A DNA stretch of 64,000 nucleotides from Thermoanaerobaculia bacterium (lineage in GTDB: Bacteria; Acidobacteriota; Thermoanaerobaculia; Thermoanaerobaculales; Sulfomarinibacteraceae), in NCBI GenBank assembly GCA_027061805.1, contig JAMOWA010000047.1:1-64000 (forward strand), written 5' to 3'. The number at the start of each line of letters is the position of its first letter. The first letter of the stretch is position 1. A model generated the notes under the pieces. That model had not been told where the DNA came from and did not search any database. It saw nothing but the letters and a program-made list of their open reading frames with translations. The position numbers and the translations under genes were made by a program. Shown here one piece after another: positions 52,956 through 61,327 of the stretch.

Positions 52956-53020
52956 CACGATCCTGACACACCGTCGAAAGATCCCTGAACATCGGTTGCC
53001 ACGATGCACATGGGCGGACA

Positions 53021-53034
53021 CCTCCGTCCGGAGG
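53021..53034 (+). promoter_or_regulatory. Small hairpin covering the ribosome-binding site of the NMO-like gene
   Basis: CCTCCG-TC-CGGAGG; the right arm holds the GGAGG ribosome-binding site 5 bases before ATG 53040. It could lower translation when folded; the loop is very short, so one base pair probably opens. Confidence 0.35.
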
Positions 53035-53039
53035 CTCGG

Positions 53040-54641
53040 ATGGCGCACAGGACCGCGGACCTTCCACTGATCATCCAGGGCGGCATGGGTGTCGCAATCT
53101 CGGACTGGCGGCTCGCGCGGGCAGTCTCCTCCCGGGGCCAGCTCGGGGTCGTCTCCGGAACCGGGCTTGTTCCGCTGCTGATCGCCCGGCTCGTCCAGGG
53201 CGACCCGGGCGGACATGTCCGGCGGGCCCTCCGGGCCTTCCCGTGCGGGGACACGGCGCGGCGGATCCTCGAACGGTACCCGGCCTCGGAAGACGTCCGT
53301 CCGGTCCAGCCCCGTCTGCCACTCTGGACGCCGGATCCGCCCCGGGAGCTCGAGGAGCTGGGCGCCGTTGCCGCGTTCGTGGAGGTCTGGCTGGCAAGGG
53401 AGGGCCACGGGGGGGCCGTGGGGATCAACCTGCTGGAGAAGATCCAGATGCCCCTGATGGCAACCCTCTACGGAGCGATGCTGGCTGGCGTGGATGTTGT
53501 CATTGTCGGCGCGGGGATCCCCACCCAGGTTCCCGCGATCCTCGACACCTTCTGCCGCCACCTCCCCGCCCGGTACCGTCTCGACCTCCACGGAACCGGG
53601 GACGACCGGGAGCTCACCATCGAGTTCGATCCCCGCCGGGTCTTCCCCGGCATCGCCGAGCATGTCGGCTCGCTTCGCCGGCCACGGTTCCTGCCCATCG
53701 TTGCCTCCGTGGTCCTCGCGAAGGCGATGTTGCGGCGTGCACCGGGAGGAGTCCAGGGATTCGTCGTGGAAGGTCCCGTCGCGGGAGGACACAATGCCCC
53801 GCCCCGCGGCTCCCTGACGCTGGACGAGCAGGGGGAACCCGTGTACGGCCCCCGGGACGAGGTTGACCTGGCGGCGATGGCGAGGCTCGGGCTGCCGTTC
53901 TGGCTCGCAGGGGGGTACGACACCGCCGAGGCCCTCCGGAGGGCACTGGACGCGGGTGCCGCAGGAATCCAGATGGGGACGGCCTTCGCGTTCTGTGAAG
54001 AGTCGGGAATGGACCCCCGGATCAGGCGCCAGGTTCTCGAGGCCGTCCTGGCCGGAACCATCCGGGTCCGGACCGATCCGGTGGTCTCGCCGACCGGGTT
54101 TCCGTTCAAGGTCGCCGAGGTGGCGGGTACCCTGTCCGAGTCCGGCGTCCACTCCGTCCGCCAGCGGGTCTGCGATCTGGGGATGCTGCGCCAGGCCCAC
54201 CGTCTCCCGGATGGACGGTTCGTCTGGCGCTGTTCGGCCGAGCCCGTGGAGACGTTCGTCGCGAAGGGGGGACGCAGGGAGGACGCGGAACCCGCCGTCT
54301 GCCTCTGCAATGCCCTGGCCGCCACGGCCGGCTTCCCACAGGTGCGTCCCGGCGGTATCCTCGAGCCGGCGATCGTCACGTCGGGCGACGGACTGCCCCG
54401 TCTCACCCGTTTCCTCCAGGATGGCAGAACCACGTACACCGTCCAGGATGTCCTGGACGCGATCCTCCAGGAATCCTCCTGGCCGGTCGCTCCCACCGCA
54501 TCCCGCCGCCGCACTCCGGTGCCGCCAGCCGCCGAGTCCCTTCAGAATCCCGGATCGGCGGCCTCGTCCTCCGCGCCCGGCTCCCCGCCGTCGCCCTTCC
54601 GCCCGCGGACCCGCTCCACGGCGGCGTCCAGCACGGAGTAG
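53040..54641 (+). CDS. FMN-dependent nitronate monooxygenase / enoyl-reductase-like protein (PfaD-like group)
   Basis: 533 residues from ATG 53040, chosen for its GGAGG site over ATG 53004. It has the TIM-barrel family features IIQGGMGVAISDWRLARAVS, GINLLEKIQ, VIVGAGIP, PVAGGHNAPPRG and LAGGYDTAEALRRALDAGAAGIQMGTAFAF. The C-terminal CLCNALAATAGFPQ and TSGDGL blocks belong to the longer (about 480 residue) subgroup. Function may be nitronate oxidation or an enoyl reduction. The final about 35 residues (after ILQESSW) are Ser/Pro/Arg-rich and read antisense to the RND gene end. Confidence 0.8.
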   Translation: MAHRTADLPLIIQGGMGVAISDWRLARAVSSRGQLGVVSGTGLVPLLIARLVQGDPGGHVRRALRAFPCGDTARRILERYPASEDVRPVQPRLPLWTPDPPRELEELGAVAAFVEVWLAREGHGGAVGINLLEKIQMPLMATLYGAMLAGVDVVIVGAGIPTQVPAILDTFCRHLPARYRLDLHGTGDDRELTIEFDPRRVFPGIAEHVGSLRRPRFLPIVASVVLAKAMLRRAPGGVQGFVVEGPVAGGHNAPPRGSLTLDEQGEPVYGPRDEVDLAAMARLGLPFWLAGGYDTAEALRRALDAGAAGIQMGTAFAFCEESGMDPRIRRQVLEAVLAGTIRVRTDPVVSPTGFPFKVAEVAGTLSESGVHSVRQRVCDLGMLRQAHRLPDGRFVWRCSAEPVETFVAKGGRREDAEPAVCLCNALAATAGFPQVRPGGILEPAIVTSGDGLPRLTRFLQDGRTTYTVQDVLDAILQESSWPVAPTASRRRTPVPPAAESLQNPGSAASSSAPGSPPSPFRPRTRSTAASSTE

Positions 54642-57637
54642 ACGGCCGGCACCACGAAGAGCGTCAGGATGGTGGAGGTGGTCATGCCGCCGGCGGTGGC
54701 GATGGCCATGGGGGCCCGGGCCTCGGAACCCTCGCCCAGGGCCAGCGCCACGGGGAGCACGCCGAAGATCATGGACACCGCGGTCATCAGGATGGGCCGG
54801 AGCCGGATGGGGCAGGCCTCCATGAGCGCGGCGTGGCGGTCGAGACCCTGGTCGCGCCGCTGGATGGTGAGGTCCACCAGCAGGATGGAGTTCTTGGTCA
54901 CCAGGCCGAAGAGCAGGATGATCCCGATCATGGACATGATGTTGAAGGTGTTGCCCGTGAGGTAGAGGGCCACCAGGGCGCCCACGGCCGCGGGGGGCAG
55001 GGCGAACATGATGGTGAAGGGGTGGATGAAGGAGTCGAACTGGCTGGCCAGCGCCATGTAGACGATGAGCACGGCCAGGCCCAGGGCAAAGAGCAGGGAG
55101 TTCATGGACTCGGCGAACTCCTCGGCCTGGCCAGCGGGCCTGGCGTGGTAGCCCTGGGGCAGCTCCTCGTCCAGGATCTTCTGGAGCTCCTCCAGGGCGC
55201 GGTTGAGGGGGATGCCGGGGAGGTTCGCCGTCAGCAGCAGGCTCCGCTCCCGGTCGGTCCGGTTGATGTTGATGGGGCCATAGCCCGGCCTGATGTGGAC
55301 CACCGAGTCCAGGCGGACCATCTCGCCGGAGGGGGTCCGGACCTGGAGCGCGCCGATGTCCCGCGGGATCCTCGCCTGCCAGGGCACCACCTTGATCCGC
55401 ACGTCGTAGCGCTTGCCGTCCGAGGTGAAGGAGCCCACCTTGCGTCCCGCGATGAGGGAGTAGACCGTGTCGAAGAGTGTGGCCGCGTCGAGCCCCAGGT
55501 CGTGGGCCCGCTCCCGGTCCACGGTGATGTGGAGCTGCGGCTGCTCCAGGTCCAGGTTCGTGTCCACGTCCACCACGCCGGGCACCTCGCCGAAGCGCTC
55601 GGCAACCCGGCGGCCCACGCGATCCAGCTCGTGGATGTCCGGGCCGGTGATGGTGTAGGACATGTCCCAGTCCCCGCCCTCGCTGGTGTTGTAGAAGGAG
55701 AACTGGATCACCCGGGAGGTGAGGCCCTCGATCCCGGCCAGCTGCTTCCGGACCCGGTCCACCACCTCGGACTGTTCGGCCTTGCGGTGGCGCGGCCTGA
55801 CCATGCGGGCGAAGATCACGCCGCTGTTCACCAGCCCGCGCTCCTCGATGTCGATGGCCCCGAAGGCCGAGCGGATCTCGGGCTGGGAGAGCACCACGCG
55901 CTCCGCCTGCTGGAGCAGCCGCTCCATGGCCTGCAGGGAGGTGCCCACGGGGGCCTCCAGGCTCACCATGAACATGGACATGTCCTCGGAGGGGGCGAAC
56001 TCGGCGCCCATGAGGGGCACCAGTGCCACGCTGGCCAGGAGCAGGATCCCTGCGAGGAGGAGCGTGAGCCCCCTGTGGCGGAGGGAGACGGCCAGGGCCC
56101 GGGAGTAGGCCGACTCCAGGCGCTGGAAGCCTCGCTCCAGGAATTCGTAGAGGCGTCCGTGCCTGGGCTGGACGCGCAGCATCCTCGAGCAGAGCATGGG
56201 GGTCAGCGTCAGGGCCACGAAGAGCGAGATGAGGATGGCCACGGCCACGGAGAGGCCGAACTCGTAGAGGAACTGGCCGATGAGCCCCTTCATGTAGGCC
56301 ACCGGGATGAACACCGCGGCGATGGAGAAGGTGGCCGCCATGGCTGCCAGCGCGATCTCGCGCGTGCCGTTGTGGGCCGCCTCCAGCGGGTCCTCGCCCT
56401 CCTCCTGGTGCCGGAAGATGTTCTCGAGCACCACGATGGCGTCATCGATCACCACGCCCACCGAGAGCGCCAGCGCCAGGGTGGTCAGGTTGTTCAGCGA
56501 GAAGCCCATCACCTGCATGAAGCCGAAGGTGGCGATGAGCGAGGTGGGGATGGCCAGGGAGACGATGAAGGTGGAGCGCCAGGACCTCAGGAAGACGAAG
56601 ACCACCAGGATGGCCAGGATGGCGCCGTAGACGATGTCCACCTGGACGTTCTCGATGGACTTCTCCACGTACTCCGCGGCGTCGAAGGCGATGTCGTAGC
56701 CCACGCCGGGGGGGAACTCCTTCTCCAGCTCCGCCATGCGCTCCCGGACCGCGCGGGAGACCTCCACCAGGTTGGCGCCCGAGCGGGGGGCGATGCCGAG
56801 GCCCAGGGAGGGCCGCAGGTTGAAGTGCCCGACGCTCCGCTCGTCCCCCATGCCGTCCTCGGCGAAGCCCACGTCGGCCAGGCGGATGGGGTGGCCGTCC
56901 ACGGTGGCGATGATCATCCGGTTGAAGGCCTCCACGGAGCCGAAGAGGCCCATGTTCCGGACGGCCAGCTCCTCCACCGGCCCCTCGATGAATCCGCCGG
57001 GAAGCTCCAGGTTCTCCCGGCCCAGGGCACCCACCACGTCCTGCACGGTGAGCCCGTGCGCGGCGAGCCTGTCCCGGTCGATCCAGATGCGGATCATGCG
57101 CTCCCGGAAGCCGCCCATGAAGACGTTGCCCACGCCGGGCACCGACTGGAGGCGGGGCCTGACCACGCGGTCGGCGTAGTCGGAGAGGGAGCGCTTGTCG
57201 AGGCCGGACAGCGCGATCCAGAGCATGGGCTGGCTGTTGATGTCCAGCTTCTGGATGACGGGGGGCTCGGCGTCCAGGGGCAGGTTCCCCACCGCGCCGG
57301 AGACCTTGTCCCGCACGTCCTGGGCGGCCGTGTCGATGTCCCGCTCGAGCACGAAGGTGATCCGCACCTGGGAGATGCCCTGGCCCGAGTAGGAGCTGAT
57401 GTGCTTGATCCCCTCGATGGTGTTCACGGCCGACTCGATCACGTCGGTGACGTCGGAGTCCATGACCTCGGGCGAGGCGCCGGGCAGCACCGTCGTCACG
57501 GTGACCACGGGGATGTCCAGGGAGGGGAGCAGGTTGACCGGCAGGCTCAGATACCCCAGCACCCCGAAGACCACCAGGGCCACCATGAGCATCACGGTGA
57601 AGACCGGGCGGCGGATGGCGATGTCGTGGAGGTTCAT
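54542..57637 (-). CDS. RND efflux permease, HAE1/AcrB family
   Basis: 1031 residues, full length. It starts LHDIAIRRPVFTVMLMVALVVFGVLGYLSLP and has the proton-relay Asp pair in GVVIDDAIVVLENI and Lys in LVTKNSILLVD, plus 12 helices in two halves with periplasmic porter loops. It pumps drugs or lipophilic compounds outward using the proton gradient. It overlaps the adaptor gene by 4 bases and overlaps the convergent NMO-like gene by 100 bases. Confidence 0.95.
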   Translation of the reverse strand: MNLHDIAIRRPVFTVMLMVALVVFGVLGYLSLPVNLLPSLDIPVVTVTTVLPGASPEVMDSDVTDVIESAVNTIEGIKHISSYSGQGISQVRITFVLERDIDTAAQDVRDKVSGAVGNLPLDAEPPVIQKLDINSQPMLWIALSGLDKRSLSDYADRVVRPRLQSVPGVGNVFMGGFRERMIRIWIDRDRLAAHGLTVQDVVGALGRENLELPGGFIEGPVEELAVRNMGLFGSVEAFNRMIIATVDGHPIRLADVGFAEDGMGDERSVGHFNLRPSLGLGIAPRSGANLVEVSRAVRERMAELEKEFPPGVGYDIAFDAAEYVEKSIENVQVDIVYGAILAILVVFVFLRSWRSTFIVSLAIPTSLIATFGFMQVMGFSLNNLTTLALALSVGVVIDDAIVVLENIFRHQEEGEDPLEAAHNGTREIALAAMAATFSIAAVFIPVAYMKGLIGQFLYEFGLSVAVAILISLFVALTLTPMLCSRMLRVQPRHGRLYEFLERGFQRLESAYSRALAVSLRHRGLTLLLAGILLLASVALVPLMGAEFAPSEDMSMFMVSLEAPVGTSLQAMERLLQQAERVVLSQPEIRSAFGAIDIEERGLVNSGVIFARMVRPRHRKAEQSEVVDRVRKQLAGIEGLTSRVIQFSFYNTSEGGDWDMSYTITGPDIHELDRVGRRVAERFGEVPGVVDVDTNLDLEQPQLHITVDRERAHDLGLDAATLFDTVYSLIAGRKVGSFTSDGKRYDVRIKVVPWQARIPRDIGALQVRTPSGEMVRLDSVVHIRPGYGPININRTDRERSLLLTANLPGIPLNRALEELQKILDEELPQGYHARPAGQAEEFAESMNSLLFALGLAVLIVYMALASQFDSFIHPFTIMFALPPAAVGALVALYLTGNTFNIMSMIGIILLFGLVTKNSILLVDLTIQRRDQGLDRHAALMEACPIRLRPILMTAVSMIFGVLPVALALGEGSEARAPMAIATAGGMTTSTILTLFVVPAVYSVLDAAVERVRGRKGDGGEPGAEDEAADPGF

Positions 57638-58725
57638 GACTCGACCTTCACCGGGATGCCGCGGGTGAGGCCGGCCAGTTTCTCGATGACCAGGTCGCCG
57701 GGCTCCAGGCCGTCAACGATCTCCACCATCCCCTTCTGGCGGCGGCCGGTCTGGACCTTCCGGACCACGACCCTCCCGTCCTCCACCATCATGACCTCGG
57801 GCATGTCCGCGGCCGCAACGGCGGTCCTGGGAAGCCACAGCGAGCGGATGGTGCGGGGGGCCTCGAGCCGCACGGTGGCGAACATCCCCGGTCTCAGGAC
57901 ACCATCCCGGTTGGGGGTGACCCCCACCACCTCGAAGGAGCGGGAGCGGCCCTCCACCACGGGCGAGACGCTGAAGAGGGTGGCCGTGCGCGGGCCGTCC
58001 TCGCCGGCCACGGTGAAGGTGAAGCGCTCGAGACCGGCGAGCTTCCTGACCCAGCGCTCGGGGACCCGGAACGCCACCTTGATCCGCTCTCCCGTGGAGA
58101 GCCGGACAACCGGCGACCCCACGTCCGCCCATTCGCCCGGGTCCACCAGGCGGGCGGCCACCTTGCCCCGGGCCGGGGCGCGCACGACGCTGCGGTCGTG
58201 GTTGCGCCGGGCCAGCTCGTGGGCTGCCCGGGCCCGTTTCACCCGGGCAACGGCCAGGTCGTACCGGGCCTGGACCCTGTCGAAGACGGCCTGGGAGATG
58301 GTCCTGTCGCTGAGCAGGTCCTTCTTGCGGGCCAGCTCCTTCTCCGCCAGGGCCAGGTCGGCCACGGCGGCTCCCAGGTCGGCCTCCGCCTGGTCCAGGC
58401 GCACCCTCCAGGTCTTCCGGTCGATCCAGGCCAGGGCGTCACCCTTCGTGACGGTGTCGCCCACGTCCACGAGGACCCTGTCCACGCTGCCGCTCACCTC
58501 GGCGGGGACCACCACGAGCTCGTCGGAGCGCAGCTCGCCCACCAGCTCCAGAGTGGGCCGCTCCTCCCGGACCTCCGGCTGGATGAGGGTCACGGGCCGG
58601 GGTGCCAGGGCCTCCTCCCGGACCTTCTTCGCCACTTCGGGGGTGTCCGTGCCGCCGCCTCCATGACAGCCGGCGAGTCCGGCGGCGAGGGTCAGTGAAA
58701 CGAGGGTGGGCAGGGTGCGTCGCAT
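57634..58725 (-). CDS. RND efflux periplasmic adaptor lipoprotein
   Basis: 363 residues. A lipobox LAGC follows a hydrophobic signal. The lipoyl/barrel-sandwich half has VVPAEVSGSVDRVLVDVGDTV and VVRAPARGKVAARLVDPGEW, joined by a coiled-coil hairpin (QAEADLGAAVADLALAEKELARKK), and a beta-barrel and MP domain follow. It bridges the permease and TolC. The ATG overlaps the TolC stop by one base. A GTG one codon upstream is also possible. Confidence 0.94.
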   Translation of the reverse strand: MRRTLPTLVSLTLAAGLAGCHGGGGTDTPEVAKKVREEALAPRPVTLIQPEVREERPTLELVGELRSDELVVVPAEVSGSVDRVLVDVGDTVTKGDALAWIDRKTWRVRLDQAEADLGAAVADLALAEKELARKKDLLSDRTISQAVFDRVQARYDLAVARVKRARAAHELARRNHDRSVVRAPARGKVAARLVDPGEWADVGSPVVRLSTGERIKVAFRVPERWVRKLAGLERFTFTVAGEDGPRTATLFSVSPVVEGRSRSFEVVGVTPNRDGVLRPGMFATVRLEAPRTIRSLWLPRTAVAAADMPEVMMVEDGRVVVRKVQTGRRQKGMVEIVDGLEPGDLVIEKLAGLTRGIPVKVES

Positions 58726-60098
58726 CACGGTGTGCTCCTCGGGGTCTCGGTCCCGGTGGAATCCGGGATGGGCTCGTTCAGCTCGCCCGGCAGGGTCACG
58801 CCGGGCACGGGGGTCAGGCCCACCGCATGACGGAGGGCGATGGCGGCGAGCTCGCGGCTCCAGTGGGCGATGATGGCGGAGATCCTCGCATCGGTCAGCT
58901 CGGAGGTGGCGGCCAGGAGATCGGTGGTGGTGGCCTCGCCGGCAGCGTAGGCCTCCTCCACCTGCCGGTGGGCCTCCCGGGCGGCCTGTTTCCGGGTCTC
59001 GGCCGCCTCCAGTGCCGCCACCGCCGTACGGTAGGTGATGGCGGCCCGGTCGGCCTGGTCCCTGATGACGCGGGCCATGCTGCTGCGCAGCACCTCCACC
59101 ATCACCTGGTCCTCCCTGGCCCTGGCCACGCGGGCGGCGGTGACGCCCCCGTCGTAGATGGGGACGCGGAGGTTGAAGGACAGGGAGAGCCAGTTCCGGG
59201 AGGGGAAGTCGGCCCGCTGGCCGAAGTACTGGAGGTTGGCGTCCAGCTCGGGGAGCCACGCCCCCTTCTCCACCTTGATCATGAGGCCGGCGGCCTCGAG
59301 GTCCGTGTCCAGCGCCAGCATCTCCGGCCGCTGCTGCAGGGCGATCCGTTCGAGCTCGGTGGGCTCACCCTCCGGTGCGGGAACGGGGGGCGGGGGGTCC
59401 AGGCGGTCGATGGCGGGGACGCCGGCCAGGCGGGCCAGGCGCCGCTCGGCCAGCTCGGCCTCGCCCTCGGACACCACCATGGCCTGCCGGGCCGCTGCGA
59501 GCTCGGCCGTCCACCGGGCCACGTCCGCGGAGGTCACCTCGCCCACCTCGAAGCGGCGCCGGGCCACCCTGAGCTGCTCCTTCACCTGCTTCTCCATGGC
59601 CATCCTCACCTCGAGACCCTGCCGGGCGGCGATGGTGTCGAAGAAGGCCTGGCTCACCTGGAGGGTGAGGTCGAAGGCCGTGGAGAGCCGCTGGATCTTC
59701 GCCGAGGTCTCGCGGAGCTTCGCCACGTTCTTCGCCCTCCAGGGGCGCAGCCCGTAGAAGAGCGTCTGGCTGACGTTGGCGCTGTAGTTCCAGTCCGAGA
59801 GGGGCTGGATGACGAAGGACTCGCCCTCGCCCAGGGAGAACTTCACCTCGTTCTGGTAGCGCGTGAAGCGGCCGTTGAGGTCCACGTGGGGCAGCAAGGC
59901 CGATCCGGCGAGCTTCACGTCCGCGTGGGCCCGGCGGACGGAGCTCTCGGCACCCACCATCTTCTCGTGGGTCGCCAGGGCGGAGAGCACGAGATCGGGG
60001 AGGGTGGAGGGGGCCTCCTGGGCCGTGGCCGGGACCGCCGGCACGCCTGCGGACAGGGCCAGGATCGTCGCCAGGAGCACGGTGTGTCGCTGTGGCAT
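58725..60098 (-). CDS. TolC-family outer membrane efflux protein
   Basis: 457 residues from ATG 60098, preceded by GAGGAGGAG. A signal peptide (VLLATILALSAGVPAVPATAQ) leads to two tandem coiled-coil repeats typical of TolC/OEP: SVRRAHADVKLAGSALLPHVD and DTDLEAAGLMIKVEKGAWLPELD. It forms the outer membrane channel of the pump. It is the first intact gene of the three-gene operon. Confidence 0.94.
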   Translation of the reverse strand: MPQRHTVLLATILALSAGVPAVPATAQEAPSTLPDLVLSALATHEKMVGAESSVRRAHADVKLAGSALLPHVDLNGRFTRYQNEVKFSLGEGESFVIQPLSDWNYSANVSQTLFYGLRPWRAKNVAKLRETSAKIQRLSTAFDLTLQVSQAFFDTIAARQGLEVRMAMEKQVKEQLRVARRRFEVGEVTSADVARWTAELAAARQAMVVSEGEAELAERRLARLAGVPAIDRLDPPPPVPAPEGEPTELERIALQQRPEMLALDTDLEAAGLMIKVEKGAWLPELDANLQYFGQRADFPSRNWLSLSFNLRVPIYDGGVTAARVARAREDQVMVEVLRSSMARVIRDQADRAAITYRTAVAALEAAETRKQAAREAHRQVEEAYAAGEATTTDLLAATSELTDARISAIIAHWSRELAAIALRHAVGLTPVPGVTLPGELNEPIPDSTGTETPRSTP

Positions 60099-60151
60099 GG
60101 AGCTCCTCCTCGGACAGTGGGCCACGGTGGATGCCCGGGCCGGTCTCGTCA

Positions 60152-60404
60152 TCATCGGGATGTCCCTCCGCGGAGCCCGGTGCACAGGACCTGGAGGAAG
60201 TGGAGGAAGGCCTCGCGGCCCCCCGGGAGGTCCGGCGTACGGTCCAGGAAATGGTGGAATCCCGGCCCGTCCATGGCCGCCACGATGAAGAGGGCCGCCT
60301 TCTCCGGGTCGAAGTGCCGGCCGGGCTCTTCCCCGGTGCGCTTCCACCCCTCGCGAGAGTCCGGCGGCACCGATGATGAGACGATTCCGGACAACTGTCA
60401 TCAT
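60152..60404 (-). pseudogene. TetR regulator remnant with internal deletion and frameshift
   Basis: From ATG 60404 the minus strand reads MMTVVRNRLIIGAAGLSRG, which resembles the first helix of TetR proteins (RNRLI-AA-L-RG). After a shift, the other frame reads GRHFDPEKAALFIVAAMDG and REAFLHFLQVLCTGLRGG, a typical TetR C-terminus. The HTH and core are missing. It precedes the RND operon, where a TetR repressor gene often lies. TATCCT (60411-60416) sits 6 bases before the ATG. Confidence 0.55.
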
Positions 60405-60410
60405 CCGGGG

Positions 60411-60416
60411 AGGATA
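60411..60416 (-). promoter_or_regulatory. -10 box at the head of the efflux operon
   Basis: TATCCT on the minus strand is 6 bases from ATG 60404. With the TetR remnant dead, this may now serve tolC and the pump genes through a roughly 300-base leader. Confidence 0.4.
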
Positions 60417-60644
60417 GCAGACCACCGGTACAGTTTCTGGTTGGTCCGTGTGCTTTCCCGATACATCGAAGACAGGACGGGAATCATCCAGCCTGTCTGG
60501 CTGGCTGGTGTGAATGTTCGGACGCTCCAGGGGTGGGGTCAGAAGTGTTGTCTCCTGAACTGGCACGTCTCCTCTTCGTGTATCGAATGTCCTCGCCCGA
60601 GATCGTTGCGTTGTCTCCAACATTCCTGGGTACATGGAGATGCG

Positions 60645-60830
60645 ATGGCATCGACGTCTACCGTGCCCCGAGGCCGGAGGTCCGTCCACGCCATGGAGGC
60701 CGATTCCTGGAGCGCGGACCTCCGTCCGCAGGGGCCATCATCCGTCCCTGTCCTCCTGCGACCCGGGAGAATGCGGGCTTGCGCCCAAGCTCCATGGGTC
60801 CCGGCCCGGGACGGTGAACGGCGCAACGGT
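60645..60830 (+). repeat. Dispersed intergenic repeat B, copy 2, with conserved hairpin
   Basis: Aligns with 6699-6880. The hairpin GCGGAC/GTCCGC lies at 60714-60729 with loop CTCC. Following conserved blocks include ATCATCCGTCCC and CTCCTGCGACCCGGG. Confidence 0.75.
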
Positions 60831-60979
60831 CTCATGTTAGCCGCTTGCATACTAAGGCGAAGGAAAGCATCCCGACACAGACGACTGGCAATCTCAAGAC
60901 TGCCGGGGCGTTCTTGCACCGATGACTGGCCATTGGAGCCCTGGTGGCTCGGTCTGGTGCGTTTCGTTCCCCTTGGTAA

Positions 60980-61160
60980 CTCTCTGAGGGTCATGCCTTC
61001 CGGCTTGGCTTGAAATCGAACGTACATCCAGAATTTTTCTATCTTCTTCTAGATCCAATAGATCCGTGTAATCCGTGGTTCATTCTCCGGGGTGGGTGGG
61101 GGCCGATACCGCAGGAATCCACCTCGATCCAGGAGTTTTGCAACAGGCTCATGTTCTTGA
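60980..61160 (+). repeat. Dispersed intergenic repeat A, copy 3 (fullest)
   Basis: Matches the minus strand of 1-165 nearly end to end and 6385-6465 over its right third. Blocks: CTCTCTGAGGGTCAT, TTGAAATCGAA, GATCCAATAGATCCGTG, TAATCCGTGG, GGTGGGTGGGGGCCGATA, CTCGATCCAGGA. No coding potential was seen. Confidence 0.75.
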
Positions 61161-61183
61161 AATGTTCCGTGAATCTGAGATTG

Positions 61184-61192
61184 TGGTATGAT
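61184..61192 (+). promoter_or_regulatory. Extended -10 promoter for the HD-domain gene
   Basis: TGGTATGAT, a TGn-extended -10 with TATGAT (61187-61192), lies about 135 bases before ATG 61328. Confidence 0.4.
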
Positions 61193-61327
61193 CCAGCCCA
61201 ACTAGCGGATTCCCCACGGAGGTTCCTCACGGGCGAGACATTCCAGGTGCTGATCGGCGGCCTCACTGTCAGTGTGGGCCCGTCGCCGGGAGGCCGTCGA
61301 CCCTGAGCGGGAAGGAGGCAACAGCTC

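Larger units (their letters stand above)
60417..61327. other. Gene-free accessory gap with repeats A and B
   Basis: About 900 bases, visibly less GC-rich than the core genes. It holds repeat B (about 60645-60830) and repeat A (about 60980-61160), plus a promoter for the HD gene near 61184. The stretch at 60530-60570 (GGGGTGGGGTCAGAAGTG) is reminiscent of REP-type flanks, but no transposase is present. Confidence 0.6.

Noticed and set aside
54833-58666. 1277-codon plus-strand frame opposite the efflux genes
   Set aside because: The minus strand has complete RND and adaptor proteins with motifs; the plus frame is a composition artefact.
60530-60570. Insertion sequence end or REP-transposase flank
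   Set aside because: Only a short GGGGTCAGA-like similarity; no transposase or terminal repeats found.
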